Positions 8,745-15,818 are shown, numbered from the stretch's first letter. The stretch: DNA of 64,000 nt from Chryseobacterium hagamense (GCF_007991455.1 NZ_BJYJ01000019.1:1-64000), one strand, 5' to 3'. The notes: generated from the sequence alone by a model not told the origin. Numbers and translations are program-made.

Positions 8745-10739
8745 TTAATGATTAAAAGTTTCTCCCTCAAGCGGTAAGACAAATGAAAATACGGAACCTT
8801 TATCCTGCGCACTTTCAACATCAATGTGGCCGTGATGAAGCTCGATGATTTCCTTACACAGGTAGAGCCCGATCCCGAAACCGGTAATTGAGGTACTTTG
8901 GGCATCGTTGACGCGGTAATACCGTTCGAAGATCCGTTGTTGGTCTTCCATCGGGATGCCTTTTCCCTTATCCTGTACCCTGATTTTGATGCGGTTGTTG
9001 TCTATGATAAAATATTCTACAGTCACCACGGTTCCCATTTCGGAATATTTCACCGCATTCCCGATCAGGTTGTGGATCACCTGGGAAATCTTTTCGCGGT
9101 CGGCCGATAGCCATACGGAGCCGCAGGTTATAAATGTAAACGGATGGGTATGGATCACGGAAAGCACCTCGTCTTCAATTTCCGAAAACAACTGCGCGAA
9201 ATCGAAAGCTGTTTTTTCAAGGTGCATCTGCCCGGAATCGAGCCGGGAGACATTCAGGAAGCCGTTGATCATGGCGGCCATATGATCCACCTGCTTCAAA
9301 GATTTTTCCAGGGTGTTCTGCTGTAAAACGTGTTCCGCTTTTACGGCCATGCGCTGCAGAACCTGAATGTAGGCCTTCAGGGACGTGATCGGGGTCTTCA
9401 GCTCGTGGCTCACCATCCCCATGAAATCGTCTTTCCGCTCTTCCTCTTTTTTCTGTTCCGTGATATCCCTCAGGGTGCCGTTGAGGCTTAAAGGATTGCC
9501 CTTCGTATCGTAGAACACCCTGCCGCGGGCCTGAAGCAGTCTGACCTGATGGTCTGTTTTATTCTGAATCTTGTACTCGATGAAATAATGGCCGTCGGAA
9601 TCTGCGCTCAGGCTACGGATAATGGCGGTGGCTACCCGTTCCCGGTCTTCCGGGACAATCACATCCAGCGCCACCGACAGATCCAGGTTTTCGGTGGAAG
9701 AGAGGCCGAACCAGTTTTTCAGCAGAGTATTCCCGGAGAACAGGTTGGTTGCCGGCTGGTAATAGAAAGTCGCCAGATCTCCCGCATCGATGGCCAGTGC
9801 AAGCATCTGCTGGTCATTTCCATGTTTGCGTCTTTCCAGAACCTGCTGGGTGATTTCTTCCAGGATGATCAGCACCCCGGAAATCTCCCCGCTTCCTGAA
9901 AAGATCGGCTGGTAGACGGAGTTGACGATAGCCTCTCTCAGACCGTTGTTGTGGCGTAACCTCACCACAAATTCATTGTTGGTTTTCGGGATCCCGGTTT
10001 CGTAAACTTCCCTGAGCCATCCGTTCACCGGCTGCCCGCGCAGTTCGGGACGTACGTCCTCATGGGGTTGGCCGAGTACTTCCTGTTCCGTGCGCCCCCA
10101 GATTTGCAGGATCGCCGGATTGGCAATTTCAATGAGGTGATCGGGGCCTTTCAGCATGGCAATTCCCACGGGTGCCTGCTCGATGATGGCACGGACATAT
10201 TCTTTGCTCTGGGCGAGCTGCTGGATGGAATGGCTGAGCTCTTCATTGGTGAAGGTCAGCTCTTCAAGGGTAGCGGCCATTTCTTCGTTCAGGGCCTGTT
10301 CCCGTTCTTCCTTTTCACGGATCTGCTGGAGGAATTCACGGCGTGAAGTCACGTTCAGGGCGGTATTCAGGATGCACCAGGTTTTTTGGTTTTCATCCAG
10401 CAGGGCCCGGTATTCGTAATCGAAATAATCCAGCGTTTCCCTGCCGTTCTTGATCAGCTTGGCCGGAGCCTCCGATACCGAATAGGTTTCCCCGGAACGC
10501 CAGACCTGCTGCAGCAACCCCAGAAAAGGCTGTCCTTCCAGTTCCGGCAAGGCCTCCATCAGTGGTTTGCCGATCACGGAAGCATCTTTTCCCCAAAGTT
10601 CAAGCATGCCCTTGTTGGCAAAACGGATGATGATTCCTTCCCCTGAATACAGGGCGGTGGGTGCAGGAGAACAGGCCAGTGCCTGAATCAATAGGTCGGA
10701 ATTAAAATTATTTTCGAAAGAACGGTCTGCAGTACTCAT
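8745..10739 (-). CDS. multi-PAS hybrid-less sensor histidine kinase
   Basis: The 664-residue soluble kinase starts at MSTADRSF; an upstream in-frame ATG at 10784 would add 15 residues with no domain. Three PAS-like domains are visible at about residues 15-130, 175-305 and 315-440 (for example QAPVGIAMLKGPDHLIEIANPAILQIWG). The first and second are joined by a coiled coil (REKEEREQALNEEMAATLEELTFTNEEL, shown in parts). A HisKA domain with H-box SHELKTPITS, and an HATPase domain with N-box HNLIGNAVKYS, DKGKGIP and GFGIGLYL follow. There is no transmembrane segment, so the signal is probably sensed inside the cell. No response regulator gene is adjacent, so it is an orphan kinase in this window. 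Confidence 0.9.
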   Translation of the reverse strand: MSTADRSFENNFNSDLLIQALACSPAPTALYSGEGIIIRFANKGMLELWGKDASVIGKPLMEALPELEGQPFLGLLQQVWRSGETYSVSEAPAKLIKNGRETLDYFDYEYRALLDENQKTWCILNTALNVTSRREFLQQIREKEEREQALNEEMAATLEELTFTNEELSHSIQQLAQSKEYVRAIIEQAPVGIAMLKGPDHLIEIANPAILQIWGRTEQEVLGQPHEDVRPELRGQPVNGWLREVYETGIPKTNNEFVVRLRHNNGLREAIVNSVYQPIFSGSGEISGVLIILEEITQQVLERRKHGNDQQMLALAIDAGDLATFYYQPATNLFSGNTLLKNWFGLSSTENLDLSVALDVIVPEDRERVATAIIRSLSADSDGHYFIEYKIQNKTDHQVRLLQARGRVFYDTKGNPLSLNGTLRDITEQKKEEERKDDFMGMVSHELKTPITSLKAYIQVLQRMAVKAEHVLQQNTLEKSLKQVDHMAAMINGFLNVSRLDSGQMHLEKTAFDFAQLFSEIEDEVLSVIHTHPFTFITCGSVWLSADREKISQVIHNLIGNAVKYSEMGTVVTVEYFIIDNNRIKIRVQDKGKGIPMEDQQRIFERYYRVNDAQSTSITGFGIGLYLCKEIIELHHGHIDVESAQDKGSVFSFVLPLEGETFNH

Positions 10740-11317
10740 AAAATTGAACAATAATAGGCAGAAGCAATTTTGTTGCCATATCATGAAAAAGTCTTATTTA
10801 TTGATCTGCAAATCAATTTAGATAGATACCAATCATTACTTTCAAAAACTTAATTCCCAGCTATTTACTCCTGAACTTTCTGGTACAATCTTAAAAATAC
10901 ATATTCTGAGGAATCTATAATACCATGAATTCGAGGTACAAACCGTAAATAAAGGCTGGAACAGGGAAGCCGGATGCCGGAAGTTTCTCTTGTCAGACCC
11001 AGCATCAAAGATCCTGATCATCAAACTGAAAGCTTATCGCTTTATGAGAGGAGTTTTATTCAATCCTGAATAACCGGCCTTTTTTTAATAGGGACGGATT
11101 TCTTTTGTTTAAAGTCCTGAAAGGATGGCTTAGCAAAGGATAGGATAAAATCCTGTCAGAAGCATAAACCGTGTATTTGTTCCCGCAAGATGAGGATGAT
11201 TTAAAATCCCGGCTGAATCAGTCTTATTTTTATTTTTTAATTAAATAATATACTGAATATGAAGTTGATATGGTTAAATTCACATGATGATATGTTCTCT
11301 GAGAAATGAAAGCTACT
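10740..11317. other. gene-free spacer with composite repeat
   Basis: No credible gene. Repeat A at 10954-10996 is preceded by ATGAATTCGAGGTAC and followed by a roughly 300-bp tail. The tail (AAAGTCCTGAAAGG, ATAGGATAAAATCCTGTC, CGGCTGAATCAGTCTTA, poly-T/AATTAA) is also recognisable after the copy at 24175, so the repeated unit may be several hundred bases long. Confidence 0.55.
10954..10996 (+). repeat. dispersed repeat A copy
   Basis: Core GGCTGGAACAGGGAAGCC then GGATGCCGGAAGTTTCTC, ending TTGTCAG. Closely matches the copy at 24175-24217. Confidence 0.75.
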
Positions 11318-12337
11318 CTAATATTTTAGCCATAAACTGACCCTTACCAGCAGTATCAGGACAGGAACTTCAACCAAAGGCCCGATTACTCCTGCAAGTG
11401 CCTGTTGAGAGTGAATTCCAAACATGGCAATCGCAACTGCAATGGCCAATTCAAAATTATTGCCTGTTGCTGTAAATGCGATCGAAGCATTTTTATCATA
11501 AGGAATATTAATTGATTTGTTGATTAAGAAGCTGACAAAGAACATCAGGACAAAATAGATGATCAGCGGTACCGCTATTTTCAGGACGTCTGACGGCAAT
11601 TCTAAAATTTTATCACCTTTAAGACTGAACATCAGTACAATCGTAAATAAAAGTGCATATAAAGTCAGCGGAGATATTTTGGGAATGAACTTCCTGTTGT
11701 ACCATTCCGCACCTTTTGATTTAATTAAAAAATAACGGCCTAAAAAACCTGTGATAAATGGAATTCCCAAATAAGTCAAAACACTTTTGGTAACCGCTGT
11801 CATCGATACGCTTACATTGAATTCAGGCAGGCCTAATTTTACCGGTAGGACATCGATAAAAAGCCAAATCATGAAACTGTAACCCAGGACCTGAAATATA
11901 CTGTTCAGGGCTACCAACAATGCACCGTACTCACGATTGCCTTTTGCCAGATCATTCCATACAAGCACCATGGCAATACATCTGGCTAAACCGATAAGGA
12001 TTAAACCAATCATATAATTCGGTTCATTTTTCAGGAAAATGATTGCTAAGGTGAACATTAAAACCGGCCCGACGATCCAGTTCAGTACTAACGAAATTCC
12101 AATTGCTTTTCTATCCTGAAAAACTTCAGGCAGCAATGAATAATCAACCTTTGCTAAAGGCGGGTACATCATAATAATTAAGCCGATTGCCAATGGAATA
12201 TTTGTAGTTCCTATTGATAAGGCACTGGTAAGACCGGAAATATCAGGAAAGAAATATCCTAAACCTACACCTGTAAACATAGCTAAAAATATCCACAGCG
12301 TCAGGTATCGATCTAAAAATTTCAATTTTGTCTGCAT
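11318..12337 (-). CDS. acr3: ACR3-family arsenite efflux transporter
   Basis: The 339-residue integral membrane protein has about ten hydrophobic helices and exports As(III) across the inner membrane using the proton gradient. The conserved cysteine of the family lies in [17 protein letters not shown], and the conserved glutamate-bearing helix is seen in [18 protein letters not shown]. Length is typical of ACR3, shorter than ArsB. It is the last gene of arsR-DUF6428-arsC-acr3 on the minus strand, starting 20 bp after arsC, so export is coupled to arsenate reduction. Expected to be induced by arsenite through ArsR. Confidence 0.95.
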   Translation of the reverse strand: MQTKLKFLDRYLTLWIFLAMFTGVGLGYFFPDISGLTSALSIGTTNIPLAIGLIIMMYPPLAKVDYSLLPEVFQDRKAIGISLVLNWIVGPVLMFTLAIIFLKNEPNYMIGLILIGLARCIAMVLVWNDLAKGNREYGALLVALNSIFQVLGYSFMIWLFIDVLPVKLGLPEFNVSVSMTAVTKSVLTYLGIPFITGFLGRYFLIKSKGAEWYNRKFIPKISPLTLYALLFTIVLMFSLKGDKILELPSDVLKIAVPLIIYFVLMFFVSFLINKSINIPYDKNASIAFTATGNNFELAIAVAIAMFGIHSQQALAGVIGPLVEVPVLILLVRVSLWLKY

Positions 12338-12357
12338 TATTTTTATTTAATCTCTAC

Positions 12358-12969
12358 TTATTTTTTTATCTGTGAAAAAACATAAAACATTTCAGCACCA
12401 ATCTGCAAGCTTCTTTCATTGTAAACCTTTGTCTGTCCGGAAGTGTTATCCGAAACTTTAGGGTCTTCAAAAGTAATGGGAATCCGTTTATTTGCGCCTG
12501 CAATAAAAGGACATCCGCCGTCCGCCTGAGAACAGGTCATAATTGCAGCAAACCCGTGAGTAGGATTAAATGAACTGTCATATCTTTTAGAAAAACCGAT
12601 AATCGGATGTTTATCTTCATCATACTTGATAGCATAGACAGGATTTTCCCCATCAGAAATTTTATGAATGAAAAGTCCCTGTTCCTGTAAAGTCTCCACA
12701 ACTTTGGGAGACATTGCCGTTTCTTCGGTTCCTCCGGAATAACAGGTTACCTTCGGAATATTGTAATACGTACTTGCAACCTGCGCCCAGACTTGTGACA
12801 AATGGCTTCTTCTTGAATTATGGGTGCAAATAAAATTAATGGTTATTTCCTTTTCTTCTTCCCGTCTTTCCCGGATAAAATGAACCAGAGGTGCTAAAAT
12901 GATTTTTCTATCTTCGCTGATTTCCTGATTTTTCAGTAAATCTATTGTTTGTAATAGTTTGGGATACAT
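12358..12969 (-). CDS. arsC: arsenate reductase, LMW-protein-tyrosine-phosphatase fold
   Basis: The 204-residue cytosolic enzyme reduces As(V) to As(III) for export by ACR3. The P-loop CTHNSRRSHLSQ (Cys48, then Arg54, C-x5-R) is the phosphatase-type active site. A further cysteine pair in MTCSQADGGCPF near residues 151-158 could serve as resolving cysteines. I chose the ATG at 12969 (MYPKLLQT). The longer frame to 13014 would overlap the upstream DUF6428 gene, which ends at 12984, and adds residues not expected in the family. Fifteen bases separate the two genes, consistent with one operon. Confidence 0.9.
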   Translation of the reverse strand: MYPKLLQTIDLLKNQEISEDRKIILAPLVHFIRERREEEKEITINFICTHNSRRSHLSQVWAQVASTYYNIPKVTCYSGGTEETAMSPKVVETLQEQGLFIHKISDGENPVYAIKYDEDKHPIIGFSKRYDSSFNPTHGFAAIMTCSQADGGCPFIAGANKRIPITFEDPKVSDNTSGQTKVYNERSLQIGAEMFYVFSQIKK

Positions 12970-12983
12970 CGTCTTATTTAAAT

Positions 12984-13457
12984 TTAACAGCATCCGGAAT
13001 CCGGAGTACAGCAAGAGGTTTGATTATTGGAAAGTTCAGATAAACTTACTTTTTGTTTTTCCGATGGAATTCCGCAGGCATCCTGAACTAAGCATGCTGT
13101 TGTTTTATTTTTAAGAACAAAGTTTTTCCCGTTAAATTCCAGATCAAATCTGCCTATGGTGGTATTTTGATATTCCACTTCGATTTCATCATCTTCAATA
13201 CCCAGCTTTTCTTCTGACAGCTTAATAATGTTTAGAAGTTTTGCAGGTTTTAAACGGTGTTCAAAATCATCGGCATTCCATAGTTGAAAGCTTACTGCTT
13301 TTTCATTTCTTACAGTTCCGCCACAATCGATAAAATGCTTTGTTACCGTTCCTACTTCGGTTACATGGAAGTGTTCAGGAACAAATGTTCCATTTTCTAA
13401 TTGAAATTCAACATGATCCAACGTTCGTAGGATTTCCTTAATTTCAGATAGTTTCAT
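12984..13457 (-). CDS. DUF6428 family protein of arsenic operon
   Basis: 157-residue soluble protein between arsR and arsC. The body (VEFQLENGTFVPEHFHVTEVG, then FIDCGGTVRNEKAVSFQLW) fits the DUF6428 family that accompanies flavobacterial ars operons. No reaction is known. The C-terminal tail ends in two Cys pairs (SCCTPDSGCC), a plausible thiol site for As(III) or another soft metal, so a chaperone-like role in handing arsenite to the pump is possible but is my inference. VPEHFHVTEVG is a conserved His-rich patch. A second ArsR-type operator lies just upstream of its start. Confidence 0.8.
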   Translation of the reverse strand: MKLSEIKEILRTLDHVEFQLENGTFVPEHFHVTEVGTVTKHFIDCGGTVRNEKAVSFQLWNADDFEHRLKPAKLLNIIKLSEEKLGIEDDEIEVEYQNTTIGRFDLEFNGKNFVLKNKTTACLVQDACGIPSEKQKVSLSELSNNQTSCCTPDSGCC

Positions 13458-13481
13458 AAATTCTTTATTTATTGGTTAAAT

Positions 13482-13500
13482 GCAATATTGCGATATATTT
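13482..13500. promoter_or_regulatory. probable ArsR operator, second copy (between arsR and DUF6428 gene)
   Basis: GCAATATTGC at 13482-13491 is a perfect 10-bp palindrome, extended to GCAATATTGCGATATATTT. Its reverse complement matches the element upstream of arsR at 13857-13875 (TATATCGCAATATT). It lies 25 bp upstream of the DUF6428 start. This suggests ArsR also controls an internal promoter for the three resistance genes. Confidence 0.6.
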
Positions 13501-13515
13501 AAGTAAAAAAATGCC

Positions 13516-13842
13516 TCAACAGCATTTCTGATGGGTCGTCTTCAGGATTATATTTGAAAAATAGTCTTTCAGTATTCCGAAAGTATTTTCATCAATACAG
13601 TAGCACATCGCCGTTCCTTCAATATTTCCTTTAATCAGACCCGCGGTCTTCAGTTCTTTTAAATGTTGGGAAACGGTTGCTTGGGCTAATGGTAATTCAT
13701 TGACAATATCACCACAGATACAGGCATTTACTTTAAGCAGATACTCAATAATAGCAATTCTTGCCGGATGTCCTAATGCTTTCGCTATGACAGCAATTTT
13801 ATTTTGTTGATCTGAAAAATGGTCAGTTTTAGTCAAACCCAT
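13516..13842 (-). CDS. arsR: ArsR/SmtB-family arsenite-responsive repressor
   Basis: The 108-residue winged-helix repressor releases DNA when As(III) binds. The recognition helix region is LPLAQATVSQHLKELKTAGLIKG. The CIC motif in NACICGDIVNEL just before it matches the As(III)-binding cysteine pair of classical ArsR (CVCDL in E. coli), and the protein ends in KCC, which may add ligands. Start ATG at 13842 (MGLTKTDHF) is chosen; a longer TTG-initiated frame would run into the operator palindrome at 13860-13875. First gene of the arsenic operon and probably autoregulated. Confidence 0.92.
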   Translation of the reverse strand: MGLTKTDHFSDQQNKIAVIAKALGHPARIAIIEYLLKVNACICGDIVNELPLAQATVSQHLKELKTAGLIKGNIEGTAMCYCIDENTFGILKDYFSNIILKTTHQKCC

Positions 13843-13856
13843 ATTTAGAGAATTAG

Positions 13857-13875
13857 TATATCGCAATATTACGAT
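13857..13875. promoter_or_regulatory. probable ArsR operator upstream of arsR
   Basis: ATCGCAATATTACGAT at 13860-13875 is a 16-bp palindrome with one mismatched pair, 17 bp upstream of the arsR ATG. The same word recurs in inverted orientation upstream of the DUF6428 gene. Position and symmetry fit an autoregulatory ArsR site. Confidence 0.65.
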
Positions 13876-13938
13876 TAAATTCCCAATGAAAAAATTATTT
13901 TGCCTGAAAATAAATTCCTGATGGATTACTTACTTTTA

Positions 13939-14181
13939 TTAAGACTTACTATCAATTTTAAAATCAAAAAGATCTTTGGGATGGATGTCTAAGCCTTTGG
14001 TGAGTTCAAGTATAGTAGAGATCTGAATGTTTCTTTGACCTTTTTCAATTTTACTTATATCGCTGTAATCAATATCACACAATTGTGCCAGTTGCCTAAG
14101 ACTTAAGCCTTTTTCTTTTCTTAATGTTTTTATTTGATTTCCAAACAGTTCGAGAAATTTCATCCGATCGATGTGCATCAT
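13939..14181 (-). CDS. small XRE-family HTH regulator, module 1
   Basis: Up to 80 residues (start MMHIDRMKF) or 74 residues if initiated at MKFLELFG (14163). It is nearly all one Cro/CI-type helix-turn-helix (IKTLRKEKGLSLRQLAQLCDIDYSDISKIEKGQRNI, in two helices of the motif), ending GLDIHPKDLFDFKIDSKS. That ending closely resembles GLRIHPKELFDI in the third regulator of this array, at 14864-15136. No sensor domain. It is the first of three minus-strand regulators, each paired with a divergent plus-strand promoter. The inverted repeat at 14228-14245 lies in its upstream region and is the likely binding site. Target genes beyond itself are unknown. Confidence 0.85.
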   Translation of the reverse strand: MMHIDRMKFLELFGNQIKTLRKEKGLSLRQLAQLCDIDYSDISKIEKGQRNIQISTILELTKGLDIHPKDLFDFKIDSKS

Positions 14182-14227
14182 TAGATAGTATATAAAATGC
14201 AATTTCAGGAGAAACAAAAAATATTTT

Positions 14228-14245
14228 GTGGGTAATTGTTCCCAC
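14228..14245. promoter_or_regulatory. inverted repeat, probable operator of HTH module 1
   Basis: GTGGG and CCCAC are separated by 8 bases (TAATTGTT). It lies 46 bp upstream of the module 1 regulator start and 16 bp before the plus-strand -7 element at 14262, i.e. over the -33 region of that promoter, a natural place for repression. Confidence 0.5.
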
Positions 14246-14261
14246 TTTTAAATTTTTTTAT

Positions 14262-14269
14262 TATATTTG
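14262..14269 (+). promoter_or_regulatory. TAnnTTTG -7 promoter element, module 1 outward promoter
   Basis: TATATTTG fits the Bacteroidota -7 consensus and points away from the module 1 regulator. The roughly 130-base leader downstream holds two hairpins (GGCTT/AAGCC and GCTGT/ACAGC) and leads to the short ORF at 14403. Confidence 0.55.
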
Positions 14270-14402
14270 AAAAGTAAAAAAGACACAATAAAAAAGAAGG
14301 AGTAGGCTTTTAAATAAGCCATGTAATCAATGGTAATACAAATTCCGGCTGTGTTCTGTAAGAATTTACAGCTCCCGAAAAATAAAGGCCTAAAAAAACA
14401 AA

Positions 14403-14450
14403 ATGACGAAAAAGAAAAAATTAGATTCAGAAAAAGATTCAGGTTCGTAA
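14403..14450 (+). pseudogene. 15-codon ORF, probable 5' remnant of the 15285 gene type
   Basis: It encodes MTKKKKLDSEKDSGS and stops just before the 3' end of the next minus-strand regulator. About 17 bases of leader (AAGGCCTAAAAAA(A)CAAA) and the first eight codons match the start of the gene at 15285 (MMKKKNLDLE) almost exactly; after LD the sequences diverge. I read it as a truncated copy left when a module was replaced. A functional leader peptide cannot be excluded. Confidence 0.5.
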
Positions 14451-14456
14451 AAGGAC

Positions 14457-14705
14457 TTATTTAAACAATGGATCATCAAAAAATTCCTGCAGGGAAATTT
14501 TTACGAGCGTACAAAACTTTTGAATGGTGTAGATGGTAACACCTCTTTCGCTTTCAAAGCTTTCCCATCGGTTGACCTGTTGTCTGTCGATCTCATGAAG
14601 TTTGGCAAACTCGCTTTGACTCAGACCTGTAGATTTTCTCAGATTGATTAATCTCTGAGTAATCATATTTCTCAATTCTATATCGTCTTTATTAAGCTTG
14701 CTCAT
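14457..14705 (-). CDS. small XRE-family HTH regulator, module 2
   Basis: 82-residue protein. The helix-turn-helix (RKSTGLSQSEFAKLHEIDRQ then QVNRWESFESERGV) is of the Cro/CI type, ending TLVKISLQEFFDDPLFK. It is more distant from modules 1 and 3, which share the GL-x-IHPK-x-LFD ending. ATG at 14705. The inverted repeat at 14736-14759 starts 30 bp upstream and is the likely operator. It has no partner domain, so it is probably a simple autorepressor. Confidence 0.85.
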   Translation of the reverse strand: MSKLNKDDIELRNMITQRLINLRKSTGLSQSEFAKLHEIDRQQVNRWESFESERGVTIYTIQKFCTLVKISLQEFFDDPLFK

Positions 14706-14735
14706 AAGACAATTTTAGAATATTTAATAAAAAAT

Positions 14736-14759
14736 ATTGTAATCCATTTGGTTTACAAT
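14736..14759. promoter_or_regulatory. inverted repeat, probable operator of HTH module 2
   Basis: ATTGTAATCC and GGTTTACAAT are separated by ATTT; 9 of 10 positions pair. It ends 12 bp before the outward TATATTTG at 14772-14779. The half-site differs from those of modules 1 and 3. Confidence 0.6.
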
Positions 14760-14771
14760 CTTCTTTTTGTA

Positions 14772-14779
14772 TATATTTG
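14772..14779 (+). promoter_or_regulatory. TAnnTTTG -7 element, module 2 outward promoter
   Basis: TATATTTG, pointing away from regulator 2 towards the short ORF at 14820. Same arrangement as at 14262 and 15200. Confidence 0.55.
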
Positions 14780-14819
14780 ACAAGAATAACTGAATAAGTT
14801 AAATATCAAAAACCAAATC

Positions 14820-14870
14820 ATGAAAAGAATACATCAAAAAAAACAGAATTTACGTAAAACTGTTTACTGA
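14820..14870 (+). other. 16-codon ORF behind module 2 promoter
   Basis: It encodes MKRIHQKKQNLRKTVY, rich in basic residues, 40 bases after the -7 element. Its stop overlaps the stop of the convergent module 3 regulator at 14864. It is either a small basic peptide gene or the start of a lost larger gene, like the ORF at 14403. I see no clear similarity to the 15285 protein. Confidence 0.35.
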
Positions 14871-15136
14871 TCAAGTTCAGAATAATATTCTTCAAAATCA
14901 AAAGCAATATCGAAAAGTTCCTTGGGATGAATTCTCAGGCCGGTAGCGATTTCAAGTAAAGTGCTCAGCTGACAGTCGATTTTATTGTTGGCCACATCAC
15001 TGATCCTGGCTGAGGTGACATTGCATTTTTCGGCAATTTTTGAGTAAGGGATATCACCTTTTGCTGCTTTAATTTTTTCAGCGATTAACCTCTTGATTTC
15101 TTCCGTCTTAAATTCATTCATAATTGCACGTTTCAT
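14864..15136 (-). CDS. small XRE-family HTH regulator, module 3
   Basis: 90-residue protein (an inner start MNEFKTEEI at 15121 would give 85). It has a helix-turn-helix region DIPYSKIAEKCNVTSARISDVANN and the ending TGLRIHPKELFDIAFDFEEY, homologous to the end of module 1. The 16-bp perfect palindrome at 15167-15182 begins 30 bp upstream. Divergent from the unrecognised gene at 15285, which it probably represses. Confidence 0.85.
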   Translation of the reverse strand: MKRAIMNEFKTEEIKRLIAEKIKAAKGDIPYSKIAEKCNVTSARISDVANNKIDCQLSTLLEIATGLRIHPKELFDIAFDFEEYYSELDQ

Positions 15137-15166
15137 GCAATTTGATATTTAATTAAAAAAATATCG

Positions 15167-15182
15167 TTACCGAATTCGGTAA
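15167..15182. promoter_or_regulatory. 16-bp perfect palindrome, probable operator of HTH module 3
   Basis: TTACCGAATTCGGTAA is fully self-complementary, 30 bp upstream of the module 3 start and 17 bp before the TACATTTG element at 15200. The position relative to both genes is the same as for the module 1 and 2 inverted repeats. Confidence 0.7.
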
Positions 15183-15199
15183 TTAATGAAAATTATTAT

Positions 15200-15207
15200 T
15201 ACATTTG
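15200..15207 (+). promoter_or_regulatory. TAnnTTTG -7 element for the 15285 gene
   Basis: TACATTTG lies 77 bp before the chosen start. The leader carries a TTCCG/CGGAA hairpin and then the AAGGCCTAAAAAACAAA box shared with the leader at 14387. An in-frame ATG at 15186 lies upstream of this element and is therefore not the start. Confidence 0.6.
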
Positions 15208-15284
15208 CATCCGAAGTCACAACAAAACAATCAATCAATTCAAAAATTCCGTATAACGGAAAATTAAAAGGCCTAAAAAACAAA

Positions 15285-15818
15285 ATGATGAAAAAGAAAA
15301 ATTTAGATCTGGAAGCCCGGTTTTGGGCCGGCAGCGAGATGCATTCGGGGGTGAAACTTTTGGAAACCTTTTTCCAGTTCAACGATCCGGCAACCGCCCG
15401 GGAAATGCTCAATAAGATTGTGATCTCCGCCGTAAAAAAGAAATCCGTACCGGCTCAGGATGCGGCGGCGGTTTTCCATTTTTACCTGGCCCTGCGGTCT
15501 TTTATCCGCGCGTGTTTTCTCATCAGCTGGAAAAGAAACAGATGGACGGTTGATGCATCTCCTGGAAACAGTTTGCTCATAAAAACGGGAAATCTTTCAG
15601 CCGAAGAATACCGGGATCCGGTACGGATACTACGGAAGGCTTTCAAAGCTTACCGCAGAAAAGAATACGAAGCGTTTCTTTCGTCGGCTGCTTATTTTTC
15701 CCTTTCAGATTTGGGATGCAAAGAGGAGCAAAAGATGGTCGGGCCGTATATTCATCTGGTTAAAATGCTGGAGGCTGGCTATCTGATTGTGGAAAGGGAA
15801 GTGCAGAAGCAGAAGTGA
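15285..15818 (+). CDS. unrecognised basic alpha-helical protein, effector candidate of module 3
   Basis: 177 residues from the ATGATG at 15285. I do not recognise the family. The sequence is rich in Lys, Arg, Ala and Phe with amphipathic helices (LLETFFQFND, AREMLNKIVISAVKKK, AVFHFYLALRSFIRACFLISW, RILRKAFKAYRRKEYEAFL). There is no signal peptide; one moderately hydrophobic stretch near residues 77-92 is not convincing as a membrane span. It is transcribed away from the module 3 regulator behind a palindromic operator, an arrangement typical of a repressor and its controlled gene. A toxin, phage-related or growth-control role is conceivable but unsupported. Similar starts occur upstream at 14403. 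Confidence 0.75.
   Translation: MMKKKNLDLEARFWAGSEMHSGVKLLETFFQFNDPATAREMLNKIVISAVKKKSVPAQDAAAVFHFYLALRSFIRACFLISWKRNRWTVDASPGNSLLIKTGNLSAEEYRDPVRILRKAFKAYRRKEYEAFLSSAAYFSLSDLGCKEEQKMVGPYIHLVKMLEAGYLIVEREVQKQK

Noticed and set aside
8546..8755. 69-codon plus-strand frame
   Set aside because: It starts inside dispersed repeat A and overlaps the end of the histidine kinase gene; no domain seen.
10842..11024. 60-codon minus-strand frame
   Set aside because: Covers repeat A at 10954; a similar frame arises at the copies near 28659-28895, showing it is a product of the repeat.
15186..15284. Upstream in-frame ATG of the 15285 gene
   Set aside because: It precedes the TAnnTTTG promoter element, and the conserved leader places the start at 15285.
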